Made by a program: the position numbers and the translations under genes | The notes under the pieces: model-generated | The model's input: only the letters and a program-made list of their open reading frames with translations | Told to the model about the DNA's origin: nothing | Database searches by the model: none | Source: Trifolium pratense | Taxonomy: Eukaryota; Streptophyta; Magnoliopsida; Fabales; Fabaceae | Direction of reading: 5' to 3' | Assembly: GCF_020283565.1 (NCBI RefSeq) | Contig: NC_060065.1 | Coordinates: forward strand, 48,720,409-48,784,408 | Length of the DNA stretch: 64,000 bases | In this document: one piece after another, positions 27,840 through 39,109 of the stretch | How positions within the stretch are numbered: position 1 is the stretch's first letter | Layout: each line of letters starts with the position of its first letter

Positions 27840-28435
27840 AGTATGAAATGGAGTTTTAGAATTAGGGGTTGAGGTGACCTCGTTGGCTGTGGAGAAAGCT
27901 AAAGAGTTGAAGACAAAAGGAAATTCATAGGAGAAGTGCATTCAAGAAATTCAGGCTAATGAAAAGAGGGATGCAGAAGAAAGATTTAGAAGGGAGCAAC
28001 AACAATCACTCCATCAATGAAGATCGTCTCTTTGAATATGAGAGAGTGTGGGGTGGAAGTGTTAAACAGCGGTAGTTGAGTTCGTTTCTTCAAAAATGTG
28101 TTTTCGATGTTTGTTTACTTCAAGAAACAAAGAAAGCGATGATTTTCTCATTCACAACCTATGGGGGGCACAAAGATGTTAACTGGGTGCTTTCGAAATA
28201 ATATTGTATTTAGAGGAGATCGGGTTAATGTATCTTCTTTAGTGAACAAAATTATTTACATTTATTGGTTTTGGTTTTTAGGCCGATTAGGGAATAATGC
28301 TAATTTAGCATTTTCTGACTGGTGTAACAATCCTTTAGTCTGTCTAGGATGATTTTATTTGAATTGTAAGCGATGAGTACCCCTTGTACTCCTTATAATT
28401 CAATTTTTTGCTTATAAAAAAAAGTCTTAAATTTT
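27840..28435 (+). pseudogene. LINE (L1-type) relic with large internal deletion
   Basis: ATGAAGATCGTCTCTTTGAA (from 28017) encodes MKIVSLNMRE, the usual start of the LINE endonuclease; after a stop and a frame change comes CVFDVCLLQETKKAM, matching its LCLQETK motif. At about 28200 the sequence jumps to VFRGDRVNVSSLVNKI and WFWFLGRL...FSDWCNNPLVCLG, the usual C-terminal tail after the reverse transcriptase. The reverse transcriptase itself is absent. The upstream EKAKELKTKGN and EKRDAEERF segments may be the end of ORF1. A short A-rich tail follows near 28420. Confidence 0.7.
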
Positions 28436-29157
28436 TAAAATAAGAAATTAAAATTGTGCAAAACAAAATAGAGGATCAAAATTGTGAATTTTGTAAAATT
28501 TAGAGATCAAATTGCGCATTTTATAAAATAAGATCAAAATTACATTTAAGTCAAAAGGTTAAAAATTTAAAAGTATTATTAAGAATTTCTAACTATTTAT
28601 TGCAAAGAGATAAACATATAGGTTACCAAAAAAAGAAAAAGAGATAAACGTATACACAATGGATTAAATAGTACTTATGAGTTAATAGAGGTAAACGAAT
28701 AATTTCATTAATAGAGATAAACATATAGGTTACCAAAACAAAGACGAATAATTTCATTAATAGAGATAAAATATTTTGTTTACTTAAAGAGATATGAATT
28801 TATTGTCTTGCTATAAACAATAGTTATTCTTTAGGTGGAGGATATGAATAAATCATCTTAAATGGACAAAGGGAACGGATATGGTAACGTTTTCTAGTAT
28901 TTATTTTCGTTTAACAAACGGAATTTACGAGCACAAAAGTAAATATTTCCGGTCATAAATATACACAAAGTTTACTTTTTTAGATTCATTGACAATCTAA
29001 TGTATTTGGTCCATAATATGTAAATTCTCAATGAATCTAAAAAGTTAATTTTCTCTTATATTTAGGACTAGAGGGATTATATTTATTTCACTGAACGACA
29101 ACTTTAATGAAAGATATGTTATTATATAAATAAAATGAAATATATGACTTTTCCCAC
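28436..29157. other. Intergenic, no gene seen
   Basis: AT-rich. The motif AATAGAGATAAACATATAGG-like is repeated several times between 28610 and 28770, indicating small local duplications. Confidence 0.4.
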
Positions 29158-29334
29158 TAGTTAATTGATTTAGTGGAGATTGACACTGAACTTGGTAGAG
29201 AGAATCATATGGTTCGATCCTGAAACTGCGATCAGGGGGAGTTATAGAACCACTTGATGTTGGAACTGACCCCCGAATCAGATTATACGGTCCAGGCGGA
29301 CCGGATATTAGTGGTGAAAACAAAAAAAAAAGGT
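29158..29334 (+). repeat. SINE-like repeat, family B, near full copy
   Basis: GATTTAGTGGAGATTGACAC, GGTTCGATCCTGAAACTGCG (B-box), AACCACTTGATGTTGGAACT, ACCCCCGAATCAGATTATAC, then ATATTAGTGGTGAAAACAAA and a run of A. It is the best-preserved copy of the family here. Confidence 0.65.
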
Positions 29335-29344
29335 TTTTTTTCCA

Positions 29345-29465
29345 AATAGCCTAATGACTACAATTTCATTTTTTTAAAGTAAAATATTAAAAGTACAAAA
29401 GTTCGAACTTCGATCCTTGCATTTTTCATGCAATGTCCATACCATACTCACGAGGTATGAAAGTA
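29345..29465 (+). repeat. SINE-like repeat, family C, diverged
   Basis: AATAGCCTAATGACTACAAT (A-box-like), then AAAAGTTCGAACTTCGATCC (B-box) and a TTTTTCATGCAATGTCCATA block also found near 54120. It directly follows the family B copy. Confidence 0.45.
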
Positions 29466-29545
29466 TTTTAATAACATTGAAAAATGATATCAAAAGAGAA
29501 AAATATCATTGAAATTATAATGAATATTGAATATAGTAAAATCTA

Positions 29546-29798
29546 GGTTTAATTAGTAAAATGATCCCTTAAAGATTTTTTTGGTTTCATATTGGTCCCT
29601 TAAAGAAAAAAAAGGTCTGAATAGGTCCCTTAAAGAAGAAAAAAAAATCCGAATAGGACCAAACTGATTAACAGATATGTCTTTAAGGAACCTATTCGGA
29701 CATTTTTTTCTTTAAGGGACCTATTCAGACTTTTTTTTCTTTAAGGGATCAATGTGAAACCAAAAATGTCTTTAATGGACCATTTTACTAATTAAGCA
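29546..29798. mobile_element. MULE-type fold-back MITE, 253 bp
   Basis: Flanked by a perfect 9-bp target duplication TAAAATCTA (29537-29545 and 29799-29807), the Mutator signature. The ends are GGTTTAATTAGTAAAATGAT and, inverted, TGCTTAATTAGTAAAATGGT. Most of the element is one long inverted repeat with iterated GGTCCCTTAAAGA units, so a transcript could form a long hairpin. Confidence 0.88.
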
Positions 29799-29850
29799 TA
29801 AAATCTAAACTATGAAATCCTGCAAATACATCTCAACTAATAATCATAGG

Positions 29851-30418
29851 CAAGGTTATCAAAACCAAACCGGACCGGACCGGTCGGTCGGACCGTAAAC
29901 CGGTCATGAAAACGGTTTCAGTTATGAGCAAAATCGGATAGGAAACCAACCAGCAAAAAAACGCGTGAACTAGTTTCGAACCGGGTTGAACCGGCGAACC
30001 GACCGAAACGGTCCAAGCGGTTCTGCAGATTTTGTTTTAATAAAAAAAACATGGCAAAACAACACGTCGTAGTAATAGGAAATGTTTGTTTTTCATCGTA
30101 GGAATTGATTTTTTTGAATGCAGTATGTTGTCAATTGATGTTATGGTGCTATTTTGTGTTATTGAATTTAGTTTATTATATAATTTCTAATTTGGTTTGA
30201 ATTATAAATATTTTTTTATTTTAACTTGTGATATTTTATCTTTTTAATGTGTGAAATTGTGAAATATTGAGCAATTATTCATATTTTTTATTTATATATT
30301 AATTAAAATATATATTTAATTAAAAACGGTTCGATCCCGGTTGAACCCGGTCCGACCAATTGAACCTTGAACCGATGAGCTCGACGGTTCGATGACCGAT
30401 CCGGTTCTGACAACCTTG
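29851..30418. mobile_element. Non-autonomous hAT-like element, 568 bp
   Basis: Inverted ends CAAGGTTATCAAAACCAAAC and CAAGGTTGTCAGAACCGGAT. Flanked by ATCATAGG (29843-29850) and ATTATAGG (30419-30426), an 8-bp duplication with one mismatch. The subterminal regions are rich in CCGGACCGG and CGGTTCG motifs; the interior is AT-rich and non-coding. Confidence 0.8.
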
Positions 30419-30686
30419 ATTATAGGAAATTGATATGCAATGATCTATAAAAATTTAAACCTTAAATTTTTCATTTCAACACACTTTCTTTTTTTGACAA
30501 GCACTTCTACACACTAAAAGTGTGTTGAATTTCTTCATTAGACTATTCAACCCAACATTAAAAAAACAACAACATAAACTATAAAATTATAATTCATTAT
30601 CGAAATTACATAACATAAACTAAAAAAAACATAAATAAACCTACTAGTGTATCACCAAATATCTCCTTCAAATCCTTGTTTCCATA

Positions 30687-31241
30687 CTAAGTAAACATCT
30701 TGAGTTTCGATTGGCAATTGCTCTCAACATTATTGGAAGTCATATTCACAGAAATGTCACATGAATTATAGACCATAGACTTCACTTTAATAAATTTGAG
30801 AATAATCACTTTTCCAGGAAGTTCAGCTTTTGATACCATTGTAAATTTCATACCGGGTAGTTCTGCAAGAAAAAGTGGATTTTCTATCAACTTACCCACC
30901 ATAAAATTTGCATTAGTGCTCACATTAAGTTGACTACGTGGTGGCACTAAATGTGACCCAATTGGAACAATACCTACAATTGTTTCATGATAATGGATAT
31001 AACTAAATCCATTATTGAATTTGAAGCTTCCATAATTTGGATTTCCCATTGTGATCACTAAAGGTAGAGTAATATTTGGGGCTATATCTGGTGAAAGAAA
31101 ATTGTAAGGTGCAATGTGGACAACAATATTAGGATCCTTAGGTTTGAAAACAGTGAAAATTAAGGTTATGGTTATGATGGCCAAAATGATGAAAAATATT
31201 GCGGATACACCTAAACAAACTTTGAGGTTTTTCTTAGCCAT
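30687..31241 (-). CDS. LEA_2 / NDR1-HIN1-like membrane protein (copy 2)
   Basis: Single exon, 184 residues from MAKKNLKVCLG. The frame is open 23 codons further upstream, but the Met at 31241 aligns with the start of copy 1 and sits just before the membrane anchor. Residues about 8-31 are hydrophobic (VSAIFFIILAIITITLIF), followed by VFKPKDP, then NFLSPDIAPN, NPNYGSF, TIVGIVPIGSHLVPPRS, NFMVGKLIENP and ELPGKVIILKF. It shares all landmarks with copy 1, so the pair arose by duplication. Inferred to be a type II membrane protein with the LEA_2 domain outside the cytosol. Substrate, partner and expression cannot be read from the sequence. Confidence 0.9.
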   Translation of the reverse strand: MAKKNLKVCLGVSAIFFIILAIITITLIFTVFKPKDPNIVVHIAPYNFLSPDIAPNITLPLVITMGNPNYGSFKFNNGFSYIHYHETIVGIVPIGSHLVPPRSQLNVSTNANFMVGKLIENPLFLAELPGMKFTMVSKAELPGKVIILKFIKVKSMVYNSCDISVNMTSNNVESNCQSKLKMFT

Positions 31242-31367
31242 GGTTTTGGTTTTTGGGTAAGGAATGGATTGGGAGAAAATAAAGATTTGAGAAAAATCAA
31301 GAATGAACAATTTGTTATATAGATAGATAGATGGAATGGAACTTGTTTTAGGTGGAAAATTTGTGGA

Positions 31368-31375
31368 TGTATATA
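31368..31375 (-). promoter_or_regulatory. Candidate TATA box of LEA_2 copy 2
   Basis: TATATACA on the minus strand, 127 bp upstream of the ATG, in the same relative place as the TATA run of copy 1. A GGAACTTGTTTTA-type block beside it is shared. Confidence 0.5.
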
Positions 31376-31904
31376 ATAATGAAAATTGATGTTATGGGGC
31401 TTATACAATTAAATTATTATTATTATTTTCTAAAGAGATTTAATTATTTTTTGACCTGATTTAGAGATTTGATTTAGGAATTATTTATTTTTTAATTTTT
31501 TTTTGGGTCAAGGATTTAGGAATTTATTTATGTGTATGGTTAATGGAAAGATTTTTACATATTTTGGATAGTTGCATCATTAAAAAGTCTTAATGGTTTA
31601 TAATTACCTTAAAAGTTTTTTTTTTGAGTAAAAACGGGTAGAGCTGGAACCCAAAAGTTATAGTACACATAAGGTCATTTCGTTACTGATTAAGATTTTA
31701 TTTTTCTATCTTCAAATTTTTCCCCTTGTTCTATAATTGAATTTATTATGTTATCGAAAAGAGCAGTGCTATATAGCGACAACTCCTTTCACGAATTTTC
31801 ACAAAGTGACGTGGATCGCTTTCATTAATGAAAAATTTGCTGACTTGCTGCCGCAACCATTAACAAAGTTAATTTCTACACTACAAGAAAACATAATATT
31901 ACTG

Positions 31905-32225
31905 ACCAAATTTATTGAGGGCTTTTAGCCCTCAGTAATGCATTTGTGGGTTATTGAAGGCTGGGAGCCGTCAGTAATGCTTCTTGAGGAACGAAAAAAT
32001 TTAAAACGGTAATATTAAGCATTAGTGACGGTGTCAGGCCGTCAGTAATGCATGCTCAATTAAGACGGTGTCAGGCCGTCAGTAATGACAAAGCCGTTGA
32101 GCAATTATGACGGTCCTGGGCCGTCAGTAATGCAGAGGGCAATTACGACGGTGCCAGGCCGTCAGTAATGACAAAGACGTTAGGCATTTATGACAGTCCA
32201 AGGCCGCCAGTAATGCACATTTGAA
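31905..32225. repeat. Left subterminal repeats of the CACTA element
   Basis: About seven units with consensus GACGGTNNNAGGCCGTCAGTAATG, most of them small palindromes (GACGG...CCGTC). In this superfamily such repeats bind the element's own DNA-binding protein. Confidence 0.85.
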
Positions 32226-32399
32226 TTTGAAATTCCAACGGTCTTGTACGTATATTACTCCTATATATTTTCCTCTTCAACAAATCTATTACACCTTCAC
32301 TTCATTTTTACATTTCCATTCTCTCTCTAAATTTTCTCTAACTTCTCTCTTAAATTTCATACTTTCAACTTAATCTCCATACAAAAAGTGATAAGTGTT

Positions 32400-33160
32400 T
32401 GTGTTTTACTTTTACGAATTTAAAATTTTTGCTTTGTTATTTAAATGTATATGTTCTAATTAATATTTGTTGTTTACCATTTTTAATAGCAAGTCTTATT
32501 CTCGTGGTCGTCGGAGGTTGTGGGTTAGGAGCGGAGTTCGTGGGCTAGGAGCGCGCCAAGTAAGAATCTACTCGGCACCCAAGTAAGTAACGTAATTTTA
32601 ATTTATAATACTTAGTGATAATTTTTTTTTACCGTATGCTTAGTAATAGTTATTAATTAGTATTTTGTAATTTGTTACTAATATTTTCTTATCACTATGT
32701 ATAAAAATTATTGTTTTTGAAAAAAAAATAAAAAAATATATTTAAATTTGATTTTTTCGAAAAAAGTAAAAATAAAATTAAAAAAAGTTTTTTTTAAAAA
32801 AAAAACAGTATATTAATATTCTTTTTTCTAAAACCGAAATTTTTAAAAAATTCTTTTTTAAAAAGATAAATTTTAACAGTTTGTGTATTTTTAAAAAGAA
32901 AAAGTTAAAATTTTTACTTTGTTATTTAAATGTATATGTTGTAATATTTTGTTGTTTACCATTTTTATTAGCAAATTCTCGTGGTCATCGGAGGTCGTGG
33001 GTTAGGAGCGGAGTTTGTGGTTAGGAGCGCGCCAAGTAAGACTCTACCCGGCACCCAAGTAAGTAATATATGTAATTTTAATTTATAATATTTAGTGATA
33101 GTTTTTTTTTACGGTACACTTAGAAATAGTTACTAACATTTTATTATTACTATGTATTTA
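32400..33160 (+). repeat. Duplicated leader exon of the CACTA element
   Basis: A non-coding block occurs twice: 32490-32582 (preceded by TTTAATAG, followed by GTAAGT) and 32972-33058 (preceded by TTTATTAG, followed by GTAAGT). Both share GGGTTAGGAGCGGAGTT and AGGAGCGCGCCAAGTAAG. The flanking intron-like sequence (TTATTTAAATGTATATGTT) is duplicated too. They look like alternative 5' UTR exons that splice to the acceptor just before the transposase ATG (AG at 33398-33399). Confidence 0.65.
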
Positions 33161-33401
33161 AAAAAAGAAAAAAATTATATTTTAAAAAATTATAATATAT
33201 ATGTTAAAAAGTCGGTAGTTTTGTCAACTAAAAAACTTTGTATTTTTTAGATTTAATAAACCATAAACTTTAAAAATAAAATGTTAAAAGTTTATATGTT
33301 ATTGTTGAGTAGACATATATATATGTCCAAAATACTTTTGAGAAATAAAGTAATAAATTTAATACATTGATCTAATTAAATATTAATTAAACTACGCAGA
33401 T

Positions 33402-36400
33402 ATGGATTTTACCAATCGTAATTGGATGTACGATAGACATAATCCTGGAAAGAGGGGCCGGGTTAAAGAGGAATTTAAAATAGGGGTCGAAATGTTTATC
33501 AATACAGTAAAATATAATGACATTGTGATACGTGAAGGGGGAATTAGATGTCCGTGTGTACTTTGTCGATGTACAAGAATACGGAGCGAAGATGAAATTA
33601 GGTCTCATTTATATAAAAAGGGATTCCAACCTAATTATTGGGTTTGGTCAAGTCATGGCGAGGGATGTTCCACGACTGTTCCCGTGAATCAAAATCGTGC
33701 TTCAAGCAGTGTTTTTCAGCCCGTTGTTGTTCCCGAATATTATCATCAGCATTATGATCCGTTTAATGAGATGGACAATATGATAACTAATGCCCTTGGG
33801 TTTAATACGCCGATTTATGTGCCAAATGATGTCGACGACCCTGCTGATGATGAATATGACGCTGATGTTAACGTCGAGAGACCAAATGAGGAAGCCCAGC
33901 GATTTTTTGATCTTTTGAAAGAGACAAATACACCGTTGTGTGAAGGCTCTCGAGACTCAAAGTTAACGGTGTGTATTAGACTTTTGGGTATCAAGTCTGA
34001 ATGTCTTGTTTCAGAATACACCATGGACTTGATAACGAAACTGATGTTGGATATAACAATAGACCGTCCTCTTGATTTGCCAAAAAATTATTACGAAGCA
34101 AGACAATTGGTTGCAAAGTTAGGACTCGGAGCGAAGAGAATTGACTGTTGTGTTAACGGGTGTATGTTGTACTATAGCAACGAATTTGGTGTAGATGACG
34201 GTGCATTACTTGAATGTAAATTTTGTCAAGAACCAAGATATCGTGTAACAAGAAATTCACGGTCAGTCAGAAGGAAGTCAATCCCAAGAAAGGCGATGTT
34301 CTATTTACCCATAATACCAAGGTTGCAAAGGTTGTATGCATCGATGCAAACTGCCAGTAAAATGACATGGCATCGTGAAAACTATGAAAGGAGAAAAATG
34401 TCAGGTGAGTTGCGACATCCTTCTGATGGAATGGCTTGGAAGCATTTTGATCAAGTTTAACCCGAATTTGCTTCGGAGCCACGGAATGTCCGACTTGGGT
34501 TATGCTCAGATGGATTTACACCATATACTCAAGTATCAGCCACTCCATATTCATGTTGGCCTGTTTTGGTTACCCCGTACAATCTTCCTCCTGATATGTG
34601 CATGTCAAAACCTTACATGTTTTTAGCCGCTGTAATACCAGGCCCATCAAGTCCAACTGTTGGTATTGATATCTATTTACAACCTTTGATTGATGATTTG
34701 AAGAGATTGTGGAACGGTGTTGCGACGTATGATATCAACCAAAAATGAAATTTCAATATGAGAGAAGCTTTGATGTGGACCATTAATGATTTTCCTGCAT
34801 ATGGGATGTTGTCTGGATGGGGGACACATGGTAAACTAGGATGTCCTATTTGCATGATGGACACCAAAGCGTTTTGGTTACACAACGGTGGGAAGGCTAC
34901 TTGGTTTGACTGTCATCGTCGGTTCTTGCCTACTGATCATCCGTTTAGAAGAAATAAAAATGCTTTTGTTCATGGTGAGACCGAGACTCGTGATCCACCA
35001 GATTATTTGACATCCCGACAAGTCTGGAACAAAGTGAAAGATATTCCAAAGGTTGAGGTTGTAGGTGGTGTTGCCTCTAAACCGCGTGGTTATGGACAAA
35101 CGCGCAACTGGACAAAAAGAAGTATCTTTTGGGATCTGCCGTATTGGAAAGACAACCTTTTACGTCACAACCTTGATGTTATGCATATTGAGAAAAATGT
35201 GTTTGAAAATATATTTAACACTGTCATGAATGTCAAAGGAAAAACGAAAGATAATGACAACGCGAGGAGAGACATAGGGTTGTATTGCAAACGTAACGAA
35301 CTGTTGTTGGTGGAGACATCTAACGGCAAACTTCTTAAACCTCGTGCAAACTATACTTTATCTCCTGACGAAGCAAAATCTGTTTGTCGATGGGTAAAAG
35401 AAGTGAAGATGCCAGACGGTTATTCGTCGAATTTGGCAAGATGCGCTGATGTTGACCACAGAAGGATGCGTGGGATGAAAAGTCATGATTGTCATGTTTT
35501 TTTCCAGACTTTACTTCCGATTGCATTTAGTTCTTTACCCCAACATGTATTGAATCCGCTTATTGAAATCAGTCAATTTTTCAAGAATTTGTGTTCGACA
35601 ACGCTAAGAGAGGCTGATCTCATCAAGATGAAAAATGACATTCCACTGATCTTGTGTAAGTTGGAGAGAATATTTCCTCCTGCCTTGTTTAATTCTATGG
35701 AGCATGTTGTGGTGCATCTTGCATACGAGGCTAGACTTGGTGGGCCGGTTCAATATAGATGGATGTACCCGTTCGAAAGGTTCATGGGTTATGCAAAACG
35801 TGCCGTGAAAAACAAAGCTAGGGTCGAAGGCTCAATTTGTGCAACATACTTACACCGCGAAACAATTTACTTTTGTTCGCATTACTTCAAAGACACGTTG
35901 TCATCAAGCCATATTCGCAATGAAACTGAAACATCTCGGCCTGTGAGAATTCACCCATTAAACATGTCAATATTCAGCTTGCCTGGTCGTAATGGTGGTG
36001 GTGAGAAAGTGTTGTATCCTGGTGACAAAGTTCTCTATTCGGCGCATGTTCACTTGTTGATTAATTGCAATGAAGTCGAGCCATATTTACAGTGAGTATT
36101 TTTAATTAGTTAATAAATAATTATTTATTCCAATTAAGTTCGCTTATAACTAACGATATTTAATAACTTAGGATGTTTTTAACACAACATACTTCTGCTC
36201 AAATCAATTCGCAATTTCCAGCATGGTTCAAAGAATACATGTACCAACAAATACCCGCAACTCGTATCATACAACACTTGAGAAACTTATCTGATGGCCC
36301 AAAGTCAACCGTTAAACAATGGCACACATACTTTGTCAATGGTTACAGATTTGAGACACACAGTTGGAGTGAAGGAAAAACAACAGTAAACAGTGGAGTG

Positions 36401-36946
36401 TGTATGAAAGGTGTGACTGAAAATGGTGAAGGAGATTTTTACGGTGTCATTGAGAACATATTTGAAATCGAATACAATTACCTTGATTACAAGAAAACAG
36501 TCGTGTTGTTTTACTGTAAATGGTTTGATCCTTCAAATAGAGGTACCAGATATGATTCAAAGACTAATACCGTGGACATAAAAATGAACAAACATTATCC
36601 ATTGTATGATCCGTTTGCTATGGCTCATAACGTCAGACAAGTTCACTATGTCCCTTATCCATCGACTACAAGGGATAAGCGAGGTTGGTGTGCCGCAATA
36701 ACATCAAAACCAAGGGGTCTGATTGAAAAAAATGAGATAGATGAACGTGAAGATGAACCATATCAGGAAGATGAGATGTCCAATGTTGATGATGTCATTG
36801 CAGTTGAAACTTTTAATCAACTTTGTGTACAAGAAGAAGCCGAAGAAGTACCTTCTGATGGTGATGTTGATGAAGAGGACGTCGAATCTAATGGTGATGA
36901 TGAAGGCAGTGATGATGAAGATGTATCAGATTGGGATGACAATTAA
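33402..36946 (+). pseudogene. CACTA TNP2-type transposase with two in-frame stops
   Basis: Two exons, 33402-36091 and 36172-36946, joined across an 80-bp intron (GTGAGT...TTAG) that restores the Q codon and the frame: 1154 codons. Domains in order: the transposase-associated N-terminal domain with CPCVLCRC (residues 50-57); the Tnp2 core with HNLDVMHIEKNVFENI (from about 589); DUF4218 (LPQHVLNPLIEISQFFKNLC to YLHRETIYFCSHYF); DUF4216 (FYGVIENIFEIEY to HYPLYDPFAMAHNVRQVHY); and a very acidic tail. The frame is interrupted by TAA at 34458-34460 (codon 353) and TGA at 34746-34748 (codon 449), with no frameshift. The otherwise unbroken frame suggests recent inactivation. Confidence 0.93.
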
Positions 36947-37047
36947 TTTTATAATATAGTTATCCGCGTTGTAATAATATTAATCGTTGTACTTGAATAT
37001 TTGTTTTTGGTTGCATTTGTTTATCGTTTAATGATGATGAATTATAA

Positions 37048-37051
<4 letters not shown>

Positions 37052-37123
<72 letters not shown>
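37052..37123. repeat. (TA)n microsatellite, about 72 bp
   Basis: Uninterrupted AT alternation between the two CACTA genes, with smaller TA runs shortly after. The tyrosine/isoleucine open frame across it is an artefact. Confidence 0.97.
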
Positions 37124-37126
<3 letters not shown>

Positions 37127-37213
37127 ATGTATTTCTTAATTAATTATATATATATATTTGTCATGTATTTCTTAATTATTTAAATATATTTGTCATATAT
37201 TTTTTTATTATAG

Positions 37214-38763
37214 ATGAATCCAGATGAAGAAAATTTCGATGATGACAATGTCGATGATGACATTGATGATATTCCACCACCACCGGGTGTCGGACGCGGA
37301 GGACGCGGAAGCGGTGGACGTAGACGTGCTTTACCCCGCCGCGTTGTTCGGAATCGATGGTTGGAGGGTATGCCCAAGTCTCGAACCGTAGATGGTGTGG
37401 AAGAGGAGTACGACTCTGGCTCGCTGGTAATTCATACCCTATGTTGTGCCTCAGATGGGAAGAGGAAGAGTATAAGGCAAAGTGTATAAAGAACAAAGCC
37501 AACAGAAATACCGATGAAGCCAATCGTGCGTGCGTACACTCTGGAGGGTCGAAATCTGCCGGAACGCTTCGTCTTGAGTTCATTCAACAATTTGGTCGTC
37601 CACCCACCTTTATGGAAATGAATGACATGATGCACAAGTATGCAGATTCCGGTGAATGGACGGGGGCAAGGGCGCAAGAAGTTTCGGTAAGTATTTATAT
37701 ATATTATTTATTATTTATTTCTTATAACATTATTTTTTAAACATTATAATTATATTTAAACATTATAATTAATTAATTATAATTATTTTTTAATTTATTG
37801 TGGAGGTTGACGCAAATTTGGGCTGAAGAATATAATGCAAGCCAACTACGACTACCACCTCATAGGCGAGATAATGAGGAGGTTCGTCGAAACAAGATGT
37901 CGTTGGCTTTTGTTAAGAATGCTGGTGGTGCGACTCGAGGTCGCAAATTCGCTGCTGGGTGTACATCTTCTTTATATGCAAGTGACCCAACTGATTTGAG
38001 AGATGTCACTTACACATCTTCATCTAGTACAGGACGCTCTCGTCCAGCTCAAAGACAGGAAACCGATGATGAGTATGAAGCGCGAATGAGGGCCACGTAT
38101 CGAGAAGAATTCCGCGATGAGTACGAAGCAACATTTGATCAGCGGGTGGACCAACGGGTCCAACATGTATTGCAGGAATTCTTTGCGCAGCAGAGGACGC
38201 CGGCGCCGGCGGGGGTTGGATCATCATCTCAGGGATCGGCAGGACAAAATCAAAATGCCGGTGAACAAGAATATCGACCGGATTTGAATAGCATGGTCAA
38301 TTTGAATCAGCTGCCGGAGTACCGAGAGGGTGATCCAGTACTGAGTATGAGCATAGAGGATATGAGTCAAATGCTTAATGAACCAATTCATTTACAATTT
38401 TTTGATCCTGTTGGGCAAACAAGTGGAAGCAGTAGTGGCGGAAGCGGTAGAAATAATCAACAAACTGCTTTCACCGAATACCCTTGACAGAGATCATCAA
38501 ATCCATATCAACAAGACTTCATAATCCCACATGACAACCCCAATCAACCCCAAGACAACTTCTTCCCGAATCAAGCCAGCTTTGATCCCAATCAAGCCCC
38601 AATTAACTTCGTTCATAGGCCTGTGGCACGACCTCCGCGAACGTCACTCCCCGCAGTCATAATAAATGAGGGAGGTAGAGGCCGAGGCCGAGGAAGGTCG
38701 CGTCAGCCAACATACAGTGGCAAGGGGAAGCGACCACTATATCAGCCGCCTGACCAACCTTGA
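37214..38763 (+). pseudogene. CACTA second ORF, TNP1/Ptta (En/Spm) type, degraded
   Basis: The first part starts MNPDEENFDDDN, with a PPPPGVGRGGRGSGG linker and basic GRRRALPRRVVRNRW. After a frame change near 37430-37450 comes WEEEEYKAKCIKNKANR, then ACVHSGGSKSAGTLRLEFIQ and GRPPTFMEMNDMMHKYADSGEW, the conserved block of plant Ptta/En/Spm transposases. After a probable intron (donor GTAAGT at about 37687) the frame resumes LTQIWAEEYN, a coiled-coil-like YREEFRDEYEATFDQRVDQRV and a Q/N/G-rich tail. A TGA at 38485-38487 interrupts the last exon; reading through, the frame continues to GRGRGRGRSRQ and stops at 38763. The phase at the intron does not close cleanly, so it is scored as broken. In En/Spm the second protein binds the subterminal repeats and assists the transposase. 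Confidence 0.75.
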
Positions 38764-39109
38764 TGTGTAATTTTAATTATCTGTTGTTGATTTAATTATT
38801 TGTATAACATAACGACAATTTATATTATGTTTAATTGTTTTCTTTTTGTAATGACAATATTATTATTATGTTTAATTATGCTTATGTTAAGTATTTTTAT
38901 TATGCTTTTTATTAAATTTTAATATTTTTTTGTAAAAATAAAATTATATTTAATATTTTTTAATTATTTATTATGCAGTATATTTTTTTAAAAAAATTAA
39001 ATTATTAAAACTAGAATTTTTTAAAAAAAATTAATAATTTAATTATTTAAAAATCAATATTAATATTGATTTTTAAATAATTAGATTATTAATTTTTTTT
39101 TAATTCGTT

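Noticed and set aside
31311..31408. Longer N-terminus for LEA_2 copy 2
   Set aside because: The upstream open codons are not shared with copy 1 and would place extra sequence before the anchor.
31905..32225. Regularly spaced short repeats resembling a CRISPR array
   Set aside because: They are the CACTA subterminal repeats: spacing is irregular, units are palindromic and a mirrored set occurs at the other end.
36741..36959. Frame overlapping the transposase tail
   Set aside because: Shadow of the acidic GAT/GAA-rich end of the TNP2 frame.
37001..37183. Open frame rich in Tyr-Ile repeats
   Set aside because: It is the translation of the (TA)n microsatellite.
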